DNA from: OAS926 sp035503715
GTDB lineage: Bacteria; Pseudomonadota; Alphaproteobacteria; Rhizobiales; Rhizobiaceae
Reading direction: 5' to 3'
DNA: 64,000 nt
Assembly (NCBI GenBank): GCA_035503715.1
Contig: DATJTE010000246.1
Coordinates: forward strand, 1 to 64,000
Shown: one piece after another, positions 8,500 to 17,499 of the stretch
Layout of the letters: each line of letters begins with the position of its first letter
Numbering within the stretch: position 1 is the first letter of the stretch
Position numbers and translations under genes: made by a program
The notes under the pieces: model-generated
Seen by the model: only the letters and a program-made list of their open reading frames with translations
Told to the model about the DNA's origin: nothing
The model's database searches: none

Positions 8500-9632
8500 A
8501 CTGGACGGCTTCCCGGCAGCAGTTTCTCGACAACCGTCTCGCCAATCGCGAGAGACGATGTCAGGCCCGGACTTTCGATGCCATAGAGCGCGACCAGATT
8601 ATCGATGCCGGTCAATTCGGGTCCATGGAGCGCGAAGTCCGCGACCGGAGCGCCCTCCGGGTAAATCTTGGGTCGGACACCGACATAGTCGGGATAGAGT
8701 GCGCTATTTGGCAGACCGGGCCAATAGCGCCGGATCTCGTTTTCGAACAGCTTCATACGGGCGCCGTCGGGATCTTCGAACGAATAGTCGACGCTGTCTT
8801 TCCATTCGATGTCCGGGCCGAATTTGGCGCGGCCGGCGAGGTCGAGCGTGAGGTGAATGCCGAGCCAGGCGCCGCTTGGCATCGGATAGATCAGCCGGCT
8901 GAAGGGTGCTTTGCTGGCCAGGCTGAAATAGTGGCCCTTGGCCGGGTAGGTTTCCGGCACCGCATAGCCGGAGCGGTACCCCAGCATTCTGCCAAGCCGC
9001 GTGGCGCTCAACCCGGCTGCAATGACGAGCCGCTGACATGTAAGGTCGAATGTTCCTTCCGGTCCCGATGTCGTCAGAACGAAATCGCCGGAGGGGGTGG
9101 TTTCGATGGCGTCGACAGATGTGTTGAGGACAAGCTGTCCGCCGCGGCTCAGGAAATCGCCTTCAAGCGCTTGCATGAACTCATGACTCGAAACGATGCC
9201 TGTGGACGGCGACAGCATCGCCGCCACGCAATTCACCTCGGGCTCAAGCACCTTCGCGTCGTCAGCTGACAGTTCGACGAGATCGCTAACGCCATTTGCG
9301 TGGGCCGTGTCCCGGATCGCGGCGAGCCGGCCAAGCTCGGCGTCGCTCGTCGCAACCAACAGCTTGCCGCATTTGCGGGTTCCCACGCCATGCTCGGCCG
9401 CGAAAGCATAAAGCATGTCGCGGCCGCGCACGCAGAATTTTGCCCGGTTCGAGCCTGTCGGATAGTAGAGCCCGCCATGCACCACCTCCGAGTTGCGCGA
9501 ACTCGTCTCGGTGCCGATCGCGTCATGGCGCTCGAGGATCATTACTTCCTGGCCGGCGATGGCCAAGGCCCGGGCGGTCGCAAGGCCGACCGCGCCTGCT
9601 CCAATGACGACCGTTTCGACGTCTGCGGTCAC
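8496..9632 (-). CDS. FAD-dependent oxidoreductase, L-2-hydroxyglutarate oxidase-like (LhgO/DAO family)
   Basis: 378 residues. The N terminus has the FAD-binding ETVVIGAGAVGLATARAL motif and an acidic end (MILERHDAIG), followed by the LhgO-like SSRNSEVVHGGLYYPTGS, the CGKLLVAT block and the C-terminal GIESPGLTSSLAIGE. The family oxidises 2-hydroxy acids or similar substrates with FAD. GTG 9632 is chosen because it begins the FAD motif and overlaps the preceding acyltransferase stop by four bases (GTGA). A longer frame to 9872 would run through that gene and is arginine-rich out-of-frame sequence. Its location, coupled between an acyltransferase and a glycosyltransferase, hints at a sugar or acyl-precursor role, but it may be ordinary hydroxyacid metabolism. 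Confidence 0.8.
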   Translation of the reverse strand: MTADVETVVIGAGAVGLATARALAIAGQEVMILERHDAIGTETSSRNSEVVHGGLYYPTGSNRAKFCVRGRDMLYAFAAEHGVGTRKCGKLLVATSDAELGRLAAIRDTAHANGVSDLVELSADDAKVLEPEVNCVAAMLSPSTGIVSSHEFMQALEGDFLSRGGQLVLNTSVDAIETTPSGDFVLTTSGPEGTFDLTCQRLVIAAGLSATRLGRMLGYRSGYAVPETYPAKGHYFSLASKAPFSRLIYPMPSGAWLGIHLTLDLAGRAKFGPDIEWKDSVDYSFEDPDGARMKLFENEIRRYWPGLPNSALYPDYVGVRPKIYPEGAPVADFALHGPELTGIDNLVALYGIESPGLTSSLAIGETVVEKLLPGSRPV

Positions 9633-10306
9633 GCCTGCCGGCTCTCCGCATTGCCCAGCCGCTTGACCGGCTTGGCGGGCACGCCCGCCACCAGCCAGCC
9701 AGGCTCCACGTCCTTCGTCACCACCGCGCCGGCGGCAACGACGGCATGGGCGCCGACCTTGATCGACGGGATGAGGCTCGCGCCGGTAAAGACCGTCGCG
9801 CCTTCGCCGATGTTGCACCAGCCCGCGAGCCGCGCGCCCGGTGCCAGGTTCGCATAATCGCCAATCTCGCAATCGTGCTCGACAATCACGCCGGCGTGGA
9901 TCATCACGCCGCGCCCGATCCTGACGAAGGGCTGAATGATGGCACCGGCGTTGATGATTGCGCCGTCGCTCACCGTCGCGGTCGAGGCGATCGTTGCGCC
10001 GGGATGAATGCTGATGAACGGCTTGAGACCAGCGTCGACGGCTGCCTGATCATGCTCGCGCTTGCGCGGCGCATCGGGGCAGCAGACGATGAAGTGTGTG
10101 GCGGCGACGTCGTTTATCGCCGCAAGCGACTTGTCGTAGGGGAGGGAGGGCGCGCCATACGCGGTCACGAACGGAAAGTCGGTGTTGGCGTCCCAGCTCA
10201 TCACCGCCGCGACCTCGACGCGGTTGCGGTGGCATATCTCAAGCACGTATTTCGCCTGGGCGCCGACGCCGATCAGCAGGAGGCGAGTGCGCGGTGTCTC
10301 GGGCAT
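9629..10306 (-). CDS. NeuD/PglD-family sugar O/N-acyltransferase
   Basis: 225 residues. The N-terminal half is a small Rossmann-like unit (LLLIGVGAQAKYVLEIC), typical of PglD/NeuD proteins, which binds the UDP-sugar. The C-terminal half is a hexapeptide beta-helix (SIHPGATIASTATVSDGA, GVIVEHDCEIGDYANLAPGA with the likely catalytic His, VAAGAVVTKDVEPGWLVAGVPAKPV). The family acetylates bacillosamine-type 4-amino sugars or sialic acid. Because PglF-, PglE- and PglC-like genes lie at 31-36 kb and the acetyltransferase remnant beside pglC is broken, this enzyme could supply the missing acetylation in trans; that is inference. It heads a coupled trio with the flavoprotein and the permuted glycosyltransferase. 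Confidence 0.83.
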   Translation of the reverse strand: MPETPRTRLLLIGVGAQAKYVLEICHRNRVEVAAVMSWDANTDFPFVTAYGAPSLPYDKSLAAINDVAATHFIVCCPDAPRKREHDQAAVDAGLKPFISIHPGATIASTATVSDGAIINAGAIIQPFVRIGRGVMIHAGVIVEHDCEIGDYANLAPGARLAGWCNIGEGATVFTGASLIPSIKVGAHAVVAAGAVVTKDVEPGWLVAGVPAKPVKRLGNAESRQA

Positions 10307-10344
10307 CGGCGTTTCATCCTTGGCACTGGCCCGACATACGCCGG

Positions 10345-11349
10345 TCAGCGATAGTCGAACGGCACGTTCCGGAAGCGCTGCTGGGTGAAGTCCCAGTTCT
10401 GGGTACGCAGCTTCTCGATCATTTCCTCGAGCCCCTGGTCGACGCTGTACTTGGCCTTCCAGTTGAGAGCGTTCTTGATCTTCTGGCAGTTGATCTTGTA
10501 GTCGCGCCGATCGGTGTCTTCCTCGTCGCGGAAGGTGATGCGGGCGTCAGGCACCAGCGCCTTCACCTTGTCGGCGAGTTCACGCACCTGGACGTTGTTG
10601 GTCTCCTCACCGACGTGGAAGATCTCGCCATGGCGCAGGTAGCGCGGCGCTTCCAGCGCGGTGACCAGGGCCGAAGCCACGTCACGCACGTGGATCAGCG
10701 ACCTATACTGCCGTCCACCGCCGAAGATGGTGATCTCGTCACCTTTAACCGCCTTGTAGGCGAACAGATTGGTAACGAGGTCCAGCCGGGGGCGCGGTGA
10801 CCAGCCGAAGATCGTCGTCAGCCGCACGATCGTCGGCGAGAACTGCGGCATTTCCTTCGCCTTGTTGAGGATGATGTGCTCGGCGCGCAGCTTGCCATGC
10901 GCATATTCAGAGAGCGGCATGGTCGGGGTAGTCTCGACCACCTCCTCATACATGCCCGCGACATTGCCGTAGACCGAGCAGGACGAGCAGAAGACGAGAT
11001 CGCGCACGAGGTCCATCTCGTGGTCGGTCATGCAGTTGACCAGCGTGTGGGTGCTCTCGACGTTTGTCGTGTAATGAGCCTTGTGATTGTAGGCGCAGGC
11101 CGGCTGGCCGACGATGCCGGCGAGATGGATCACACCATCGATGCCTTCCAAGGCGTAAGATACGTCGCGTGCGTTCCGGATGTCGCCCTCGATGAGCTGG
11201 AGCTGATCCTCGCGGCCCATAAACTGATCTTTGCCGAAGAAGAATGTGTCGAACACAACGGGGAAGTGGCCCTTCTCGATGAGCAACTCGACCACGCACG
11301 AGCCGATGTAGCCGGCACCGCCGGTGACCAGGACACGCTTCTTTTTCAT
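10345..11349 (-). CDS. NAD-dependent nucleotide-sugar epimerase/dehydratase (extended SDR)
   Basis: 334 residues. It has the glycine-rich NAD loop VLVTGGAGYIGSCVVELL, the FCSSCSVYG strand with catalytic Ser, and the Y-AHGK pair (YxxxK) of extended short-chain dehydrogenases, plus a C-terminal sugar-binding part (GGGRQYRSLIHVRDVA). Members interconvert UDP-, GDP- or dTDP-sugars in the cytoplasm; the particular sugar cannot be assigned. The ATG has AGGGG just upstream. It lies 38 bases from the acyltransferase, probably in the same transcript, and 251 bases below the CapD-like gene. Confidence 0.8.
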   Translation of the reverse strand: MKKKRVLVTGGAGYIGSCVVELLIEKGHFPVVFDTFFFGKDQFMGREDQLQLIEGDIRNARDVSYALEGIDGVIHLAGIVGQPACAYNHKAHYTTNVESTHTLVNCMTDHEMDLVRDLVFCSSCSVYGNVAGMYEEVVETTPTMPLSEYAHGKLRAEHIILNKAKEMPQFSPTIVRLTTIFGWSPRPRLDLVTNLFAYKAVKGDEITIFGGGRQYRSLIHVRDVASALVTALEAPRYLRHGEIFHVGEETNNVQVRELADKVKALVPDARITFRDEEDTDRRDYKINCQKIKNALNWKAKYSVDQGLEEMIEKLRTQNWDFTQQRFRNVPFDYR

Positions 11350-11574
11350 AAACCCCTAGAACTCCGATTGAATGTCGAGACTTGCGCCCGCGAAGCACCC
11401 TGAATGCACCTGCGCTGCCGGTCCGCGTCCGTTCCAGCACGTCCCCGATGCGCGAAGAGGAAGAACTCGGGCAGTTAACGCAGGGCCTTGGCGATGTCAA
11501 TTACCGCCCAAACGAGCGCAACCCGTGCGCCCGTTCGGGTTTCGGATTTCGGATTTCCCGGAGTTGCAGGCTCT

Positions 11575-11594
11575 TCAGGCCGGGAGCGGCCTGA
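11575..11594 (-). terminator. Hairpin just after the CapD/PseB-like gene
   Basis: An eight-base-pair perfect stem (TCAGGCCG and CGGCCTGA) with a GGAG loop sits six bases after the stop codon of the minus-strand gene ending at 11601. There is no T-run after it on the minus strand, so it is a weak terminator or an mRNA-end protector rather than a classical intrinsic terminator. The rest of 11350-11600 shows only a short TTTCGGAT/TTCGGAT tandem and no clear promoter. Confidence 0.4.
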
Positions 11595-11600
11595 GCGGCG

Positions 11601-12623
11601 TCAGACGAGCTTGCGCAGCAGCGCCAGGACTTCATCCTTGCCAACGGCGGGCTCCAGATCGGAATTGTAGACCCGGTCCGCCGGCTTGCCTCGCTTCTGG
11701 TGCACGCTGAAGTCGACGCTGGTATAGAGGTTGCGCCACGCCGGCAGGACGACGAACTTGTCATCCACCTCGATCGTGCGCTTGATCTCCTCGTCGGTGG
11801 TCAGCTCCTCATAGAGCTTTTCGCCGGGACGGGCGCCTGTCACCTTGATCTGGATTTTTTCCGGCTTGTGGCCGTATTTTGGCGCCAGTTCCTCGATCAT
11901 CACCTCGGCGAGGTCGGAGATCTTGATCACCGGCATCTTCGTAACGAACACCTCGCCGCCCTGGGCTTCGACCAGCGAGTCGATCACCAGGCGCACGGAC
12001 TCTTCCAGCGTCATCATGAAGCGGGTCATGCCGCGCTCGGTCAGCGTGATCGGTCCGCCCTTCATGATCTGCTCTTCGAAGATCTTGATGACCGAGCCAC
12101 TCGACCCGGCGACATTGCCGAAACGCGTCGAGGCGAAGATCGGCTTCTTCGGGCCAAGGTTGAGCGCATTGGCGGCGGTGATCAGCCGCTCGCCCATCAG
12201 CTTCGAGGTGCCCATGACGTTGGTCGGGTTCACCGCCTTGTCGGAGCTGGTGAACAGCACCCGCTCGACGCCGGCGTTGCGCGCCGCGGTGATGACGTTC
12301 TGGACGCCAAGGATGTTGGTGCCGATCGCGGCCTGTGGATGCGTCTCGCAGAGCGGCACATGCTTGTAGGCGGCGCAGTGAAAGACGTGATCAACGCCTT
12401 CGAAGAAGGTGCTGAGATGCTGCACGTTCTGGACATCGGCCATGTAGCAGGCGATGCGCTTGTGGGGATTGTCCTTCTCGAAGGCCCACAGCAGGGTCTC
12501 GGAATGATCGAGTGCCCGGACTTCTTCCGCGCCCGCCTTGAGAAGCTGGCGGACCAGCTCTCCACCCACCGTGCCAGCCGCGCCGGTCACGGCGACGCGC
12601 TTGTTCTTGAAATTTCCGCTCAT
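11601..12623 (-). CDS. Soluble UDP-GlcNAc 4,6-dehydratase/5-epimerase-like protein (PseB/CapE/CapD family)
   Basis: 340 residues without membrane segments. It has VAVTGAAGTVGGELVRQLL (NAD), FHCAAYKHVPLCE, the family signature SSDKAVNPTNVMGTSK, RFGNVAGSSGSVI and a C-terminal TGARPGEKLYEEL. The short, soluble form corresponds to PseB/CapE-type enzymes that make UDP-4-keto-6-deoxy-HexNAc. It is distinct from the long membrane-anchored homologue at 31489-33354, so the region may make two different deoxy-amino sugars. AGGG precedes the ATG closely. It is divergent from the sulfotransferase gene at 12782. Confidence 0.83.
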   Translation of the reverse strand: MSGNFKNKRVAVTGAAGTVGGELVRQLLKAGAEEVRALDHSETLLWAFEKDNPHKRIACYMADVQNVQHLSTFFEGVDHVFHCAAYKHVPLCETHPQAAIGTNILGVQNVITAARNAGVERVLFTSSDKAVNPTNVMGTSKLMGERLITAANALNLGPKKPIFASTRFGNVAGSSGSVIKIFEEQIMKGGPITLTERGMTRFMMTLEESVRLVIDSLVEAQGGEVFVTKMPVIKISDLAEVMIEELAPKYGHKPEKIQIKVTGARPGEKLYEELTTDEEIKRTIEVDDKFVVLPAWRNLYTSVDFSVHQKRGKPADRVYNSDLEPAVGKDEVLALLRKLV

Positions 12624-12781
12624 GAACCCTGTCTGGGATGCGCGACCCGCCAGGCCGCTCGGGAAAAACCGACGCGTCGTCTATCATAGGGGGTCTGGTG
12701 CCACAAGGCAGGGATACAGTGAGCCAAATTCCGTGCGGAGCGTGGAGTTGCAATTGGAACAAGCCCTGCTTAAGTGCCGCG

Positions 12782-14245
12782 ATGCAATCGGATACCGGTC
12801 ATTCTCTTCCCTTGGATTTGAGCAAGGGCGCATTTCTATGCGGGTTTGCTCGCGGCGGTACAACATGGGCGCGGCAGGTCATTGGCGCCCATCCTGACGT
12901 GTTCGATATCACTGAACCGGTCACTTTTGTTCCCGCTCGGGCGCGAGCGGTTTCCGCCGAATTAGTGGCTGAACGAATTGGTAACCGACTGCGCGACGTT
13001 CCTAACGCTCTTCATGGCCTCTCTCAAATGAAGCGCTTTATCACCAAGTCACCGCCAAATTCGGAAGTTATGTCGGACATGATGGCGGCAGTTCCTGGTG
13101 GCAAGTTCATCTATATCGTCCGGGACCCCCGGGACGTTCTCATCTCACATCAGCGAACCGGGGTTGCCTGGACGGACGTGCTTCGGGATTTTGACCTGGC
13201 GATGAATCGCACAGCGCGATTCTACAGAGGTTTCTTGAAAGCTCGCGGGAGCGGAGAGGTTTTTTGCTTCCGCTACGAAGATTTGCATCAACGGTTTCCT
13301 GATACCTTCGCGCATATCTGTGATTTCTTAGGCCTGCGCCATGACACCAAGCTTTCGCATCGAGTGATGCGAGAAACAAGTTTCGCGTCGGCCACAGGGC
13401 GCAATCATGAGGAGGCGACCGGGAAACACGCGCGGCGGGGTGTAATCAGGGATTGGGCCAATCATTTGACGTACAGCGATGCGACGGCATTTCGTGGCGA
13501 TCCGTTGTGGACGGAAATGATGGCTGAGCACGGCTATGATTGGCGGACCGTGAGCATCGCCTCTCTGTTGGGGGATGCTCGATCAGCTGGCGTCCCGGCA
13601 GGTAAAGGCACAGGCCCTGGGATACGGCTTATTTACTCGCTGGGCAAAAATCTCTGGGAGCAACGTACGGAGTTTGTTGGCCGTCTTGCCTACGCGTTGG
13701 AGGTTGCAGAACGAAACGGCGTGCTCCCCATCATCGCGATTGGTCACGAAATACCTGCTGCTGCTGTTGTCGGCTTGAGAGAGATGCTCGCCGGGCGGCG
13801 CATTGCCCTGGAGGTAGAGGTTCCGGGCGGCTCCGAGCACCATGATGTGCCTGTGAACGGAGCGGCAGGTCTCGTTCAGTCAGCGCAAGCGAGAACAGCC
13901 GAGACCTTCGCTACTCTTGGAATCGCGCCTACTGACGTGGTTATCAATGCGCGGAAAAACGCCGACGAGGCGCAGGCCGCGAAAGCTGCTGAGAGTCTCG
14001 GGCTCACACCGGTGACGGGCAGAGCATACGCCATGGCGCATCCGTCTGCGGTTCTACGTGTGGCTGACTCTACTCTTGCCGTAGCCGGTTTTACACAATC
14101 CTTTGACCCCGAAGAATCCCAGGCATGGAAAGAAGCGGCTGCCAAGTGCGTAACCGTATACGCCGATCCGCTGCGAATGTCGGTCGACACACCTCTGGCA
14201 CTTGGGTTCCGAACCGAATTCGACGATCTTCGCAACGCTGACTGA
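12782..14245 (+). CDS. Sulfotransferase with an unassigned C-terminal domain
   Basis: 487 residues from the ATG at 12782, which directly precedes the recognisable domain; the frame is open back to 12638 but that part has no sulfotransferase features and the Shine-Dalgarno is weak. Residues 17-38 contain the 5'-phosphosulfate loop (LCGFARGGTTWARQ), and residues 111-122 the 3'-phosphate element (IVRDPRDVLISHQ), so PAPS is the expected donor. The domain ends near residue 275. Residues 290-487 form a second part (RLIYSLGKNLWEQRTEF; LAVAGFTQSFDPEES) that I do not recognise. PAPS could come from cysD/cysNC at 26.8-30.2 kb. The target is presumably a glycan. Confidence 0.78.
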   Translation: MQSDTGHSLPLDLSKGAFLCGFARGGTTWARQVIGAHPDVFDITEPVTFVPARARAVSAELVAERIGNRLRDVPNALHGLSQMKRFITKSPPNSEVMSDMMAAVPGGKFIYIVRDPRDVLISHQRTGVAWTDVLRDFDLAMNRTARFYRGFLKARGSGEVFCFRYEDLHQRFPDTFAHICDFLGLRHDTKLSHRVMRETSFASATGRNHEEATGKHARRGVIRDWANHLTYSDATAFRGDPLWTEMMAEHGYDWRTVSIASLLGDARSAGVPAGKGTGPGIRLIYSLGKNLWEQRTEFVGRLAYALEVAERNGVLPIIAIGHEIPAAAVVGLREMLAGRRIALEVEVPGGSEHHDVPVNGAAGLVQSAQARTAETFATLGIAPTDVVINARKNADEAQAAKAAESLGLTPVTGRAYAMAHPSAVLRVADSTLAVAGFTQSFDPEESQAWKEAAAKCVTVYADPLRMSVDTPLALGFRTEFDDLRNAD

Positions 14246-14268
14246 AAGACTTAATCGATCACGCAAAC

Positions 14269-16110
14269 TCAATTCGGCTGACCAGCGGACGCTCGGGCCG
14301 GATCGGTCTTGCCGATGGTGACCCAATACATGCCGCCGTCGAAATTCGTGCACCAGCGAACATCGACAGTCGCGATGCGCGGATCGAGGCCCTGCAAATG
14401 CTCAATCAGATCTTCCGGCTCGGTGCTGACTTGCGCCTGGCGAAAATAGGAATTTGCAGACAGACTGATGACAACATACCGGTTGGCAATGTCGAGCAAC
14501 GTGCCAAGCCGGTTCATGTCCGAGCGTTGACGATGGGTCCAGGGATCGAGGAGGATGACGTCAAAACGGCGCCCCTCCGCGCGGAAACGGTCCATGACCT
14601 TGTACGCATCATCGATCACATAATCCCAACTAGCGGGATAGACCTTCCGCATTTCTTCGGTCTTTTCCGGATCAAGATCGACAAGGGTTACATCGTGTAT
14701 TCCGTGATTGTTTAGGTGAATCACGTCGCGGACACCGAGCAGAGCGGCCGTGTAGAACGCCGCCGCACTCGTCGAATCCTGAAGGACGAATTCGGGGAAT
14801 TCGCGATTGTCCGTCTTGCTGTTTATCCAGTCGAGCATCTTCGCCTTGGTGAGGCTGATCTCCTCCATGGCGTAGGCCGGCTCGAAGAGCGTCTTTTTCT
14901 TCCACCGCGTGAGCCCGGGACGGCTGTCCTGCTTGGAAGGAAGTTCTGTCCACCCGGCATAGATGATGTACTTGAAATCAGGCTGCGTTTCGTAAAGCCA
15001 ACGCACCACTGAGAAGTGCAACAGGTACATCACGCCTTGATCGAGGTAGGATCCGTGGCCAAGGATATGCCTATAGCGTGCAAAATTGCCGTTGCGCTCC
15101 AGCATGATGTATCCGACGAGCCGTTCGTCGGTGACAATGCCGTCTGCCTGCTGGTGCCCGGGCGCCGGTTCGAAGACACCCCACCAGTAGTCGTTGTGCA
15201 ATGGGTCGGCGGGCGCTTTAACTTCCTTGAACTCGCGCGGGACACCGCCCAATTGCTCGATGGAATAGTTGTAGGGCTCACGCATCAAACCGCCTTGGCG
15301 CTCACCCTTCGAATGGTTTACCTCGAAGATGTCTGGCACATAGTTCAGCGGGTTTATCTGCTTGCAGTGAAAACCAGCGTTTTCCGCCTTCCGGAAATTA
15401 CGCAGGGCCATCGGTTTTGGCCCGGTTTTCTTGATCTGCTCGAGATAGCCGTCGAAAGTCCCGAATCTTGGCAGATCGAGGACCGCGAGAACTCGGGTGC
15501 TGTTGAATGCAGTTGGCATCTCCTTTAGCAGATCGTCGCGTCGCTGCTCGCAGACCGTGCCGCAGCCGCGATCAAGCATGAAGTTCAGACGAACGCGCGG
15601 AAGATCGTTCGTCGCGAAGTTCGTGCCATATTCCCCCGAAAGAGATTTCTCTCTGGCGGTGAGGCCCTCCACAAGTTCCCTGAGTTTTGCGATCGCCGGT
15701 TCAGCCGTGTCGCCCAAACCAACGAGCAGATCGGTCGATGTGTTAACCGCCGAGATCGTTTCACGGATATGGTTCAATCGCGCGTCCCGCTCGTCCGCAA
15801 TAGCGTCCTTCATCGTTGCGGAAGCGATTTCTGCTTCTGCAACTCGTTCACGTAACGTCTCACGAGCCTCGTTGATGCGCTTGATGTTCTCCTTCAGACC
15901 ATCGCTGCCCTCGCGCAGCCGCTTGTTCACATCCCGAAGATGAGTGCTTGTTTCGCGGAGCTTGCTGTTGGTAGCGCGCAATTGGACGTTTGCTTCCCGA
16001 AGCTTTACGTCCGAATTTTCCGGCTTCGGCTCATGCTTGCTACCCGTGGTGCGCGCCCAGGCGGAAACAGGAGCACCTAAGCGCTGCTTCAACCATTGTT
16101 TCAGCGTCAT
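14269..16110 (-). CDS. Coiled-coil protein with GNAT-like and methyltransferase-like regions
   Basis: 613 residues from ATG 16110 (AGGAG and AAGGATC upstream). Residues about 30-140 are a charged heptad-rich coiled coil (repeated LREANVQLRATNSKLRE pattern). The middle (about 170-440) includes a GNAT-like stretch around GYIMLERNGNFARYRHILGH and LLHFSVVRWLYE. The end has a SAM-methyltransferase-like Rossmann pattern (DVTLVDLDPEK, then DVILLDPWTHR). No single known family was identified; an enzyme that adds an acyl or methyl group to the glycan or its precursor is possible but unproven. It converges with the sulfotransferase gene and is separated from the deacetylase-like pair by 72 bases. Confidence 0.6.
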   Translation of the reverse strand: MTLKQWLKQRLGAPVSAWARTTGSKHEPKPENSDVKLREANVQLRATNSKLRETSTHLRDVNKRLREGSDGLKENIKRINEARETLRERVAEAEIASATMKDAIADERDARLNHIRETISAVNTSTDLLVGLGDTAEPAIAKLRELVEGLTAREKSLSGEYGTNFATNDLPRVRLNFMLDRGCGTVCEQRRDDLLKEMPTAFNSTRVLAVLDLPRFGTFDGYLEQIKKTGPKPMALRNFRKAENAGFHCKQINPLNYVPDIFEVNHSKGERQGGLMREPYNYSIEQLGGVPREFKEVKAPADPLHNDYWWGVFEPAPGHQQADGIVTDERLVGYIMLERNGNFARYRHILGHGSYLDQGVMYLLHFSVVRWLYETQPDFKYIIYAGWTELPSKQDSRPGLTRWKKKTLFEPAYAMEEISLTKAKMLDWINSKTDNREFPEFVLQDSTSAAAFYTAALLGVRDVIHLNNHGIHDVTLVDLDPEKTEEMRKVYPASWDYVIDDAYKVMDRFRAEGRRFDVILLDPWTHRQRSDMNRLGTLLDIANRYVVISLSANSYFRQAQVSTEPEDLIEHLQGLDPRIATVDVRWCTNFDGGMYWVTIGKTDPARASAGQPN

Positions 16111-16182
16111 GATCCTTGCTTCTCCTATACGCGCACAACGCGCAGTCATGTCGCGGCGACAACGCGCGCAGCCTATCGAACA

Positions 16183-17499
16183 CTAACTTCCGCGAGCTTG
16201 CGCTTTAAGGTTTTCGGCAAATTCCAGATTGAAGGTCAATTGGCCATTGCTGATGGAGGCTGGATGATTGAGCAGCTGACTGGGCGCCCCAGACGCCAGC
16301 CAACTGTTCAAGTTCTCAAGGTAAAGCCGCTGGTTTCCCCCTTCGCAATAGATAGCGCCATCGGGCCGCGTTTCGGGGAGATAGTTGTTCGAACCGTCCG
16401 GATTGTTGTCCCGCTCGATCTTGCCAGGACTTCCCTCGATTCCCGCGTCCCGAGCCTCAGGCTCGTCGACGATGAGAATTGGGTCAACGAATCTGTTGGC
16501 ATCAACGATCCCTTCTCTGAGCTTGCGCACAAGTACGGTTACGGGATCGCCATGGTGATTGGCCGAACGGATCGACGGCACGATCGATTTGAGCTTGCGA
16601 AATTGGTCCACGAGGATGTCAATCGTCGCGGCTCTGGCACTATCTCGTGTGAATGCGGAAAGCCGGCCGGTCCCGTGTCCGGATAAAAGCGTCAGGAGTT
16701 CGTTAGGCGCCTGTTCGCTTTTCAGCCATGCCTCGAAGCCCTCGGTGTCCCCTTGGAAAATGCTCATCCGCAGCCAAGTTGAGAAGGGCGAGGCATGGAG
16801 TCCGACGCTCACATGGTTCCCAACGAGCTTCTGGAAGATGCGATAGCCATCCTCAAGTTCCACATCCAACGGCGCCTGCGCCACCGTGAGATAGAATGTC
16901 GTTGAGATATCTCTATCCTTGTTCGCCAGAGCCAGCCCGAGTGCGGGGACGATGTCCCACGCATGAACATCATGATAGATGTACATCGTGTGAGGCTTGA
17001 GACCGTGATCAAGATATTCGTCGAAGGGCGCCAGGCGATAGCCGTTCGCTTGGATGACATCGAGCAGAGCATGATAGCATCCGATCCATGGCGAAAACAT
17101 CGGCCGCAGAATTTCCAGTGCTTCAAATGGATCGTCGGCCTCAGAGATCACCTGAAGGAGGCGCTGAACGACTTTCGCGCCAAATATATTGACGAGTTCA
17201 CGCTTGGGCCGACGATGATAGCTGAGCAACAAAGCGCGTGCGCCCAATAGCCGCAGACTAAGTTCCGATTTCTTTTCCGCCTCGCCGTCGCCAATCATCG
17301 ATAGTGCCAAGGCCGTAAGGTCCTCGGAATTCTCAACCCCGGACTTTGCTGCCGGACGCGGCGCCCCCTGCTTGGGAGACGAACTGATGACAGATGGTTT
17401 CAAGTAGCTTCCTGTCGGTGCAAGGCGCGAATACATATTTTCAGATTTTCTCGTGTCAAGTTTGCGTTTCCAAGCGCTTCCGCGCGGCGATGCGCTCAT
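16183..17499 (-). CDS. Polysaccharide-deacetylase-like (NodB-fold) protein, long form
   Basis: 438 residues. Its ATG at 17499 overlaps the preceding stop by four bases (ATGA), so the pair is likely translated together. A 160-residue N-terminal region of unknown role precedes the catalytic-like core: YIYHDVHAWDIVPALGLA (176-190), STTFYL (199-204) and VSVGLHASPF (231-240). These match the order of CE4 motifs 1 (metal Asp/His) and 2, but in the HDV...GLH form rather than TFDD...HSxxH. A late HH (SANHHGD) may add to a metal site. Deacetylase or related hydrolase activity is inferred from fold only. Confidence 0.6.
   Translation of the reverse strand: MSASPRGSAWKRKLDTRKSENMYSRLAPTGSYLKPSVISSSPKQGAPRPAAKSGVENSEDLTALALSMIGDGEAEKKSELSLRLLGARALLLSYHRRPKRELVNIFGAKVVQRLLQVISEADDPFEALEILRPMFSPWIGCYHALLDVIQANGYRLAPFDEYLDHGLKPHTMYIYHDVHAWDIVPALGLALANKDRDISTTFYLTVAQAPLDVELEDGYRIFQKLVGNHVSVGLHASPFSTWLRMSIFQGDTEGFEAWLKSEQAPNELLTLLSGHGTGRLSAFTRDSARAATIDILVDQFRKLKSIVPSIRSANHHGDPVTVLVRKLREGIVDANRFVDPILIVDEPEARDAGIEGSPGKIERDNNPDGSNNYLPETRPDGAIYCEGGNQRLYLENLNSWLASGAPSQLLNHPASISNGQLTFNLEFAENLKAQARGS

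Noticed and set aside
9633..9872. 80-residue N-terminal extension of the LhgO-like protein
   Set aside because: It is arginine/glycine-rich, overlaps the acyltransferase in another frame, and the FAD motif begins right after the GTG at 9632.
11536..11560. Short TTTCGGAT tandem as a repeat element
   Set aside because: Only about two copies, likely chance; no matching array elsewhere was noticed.
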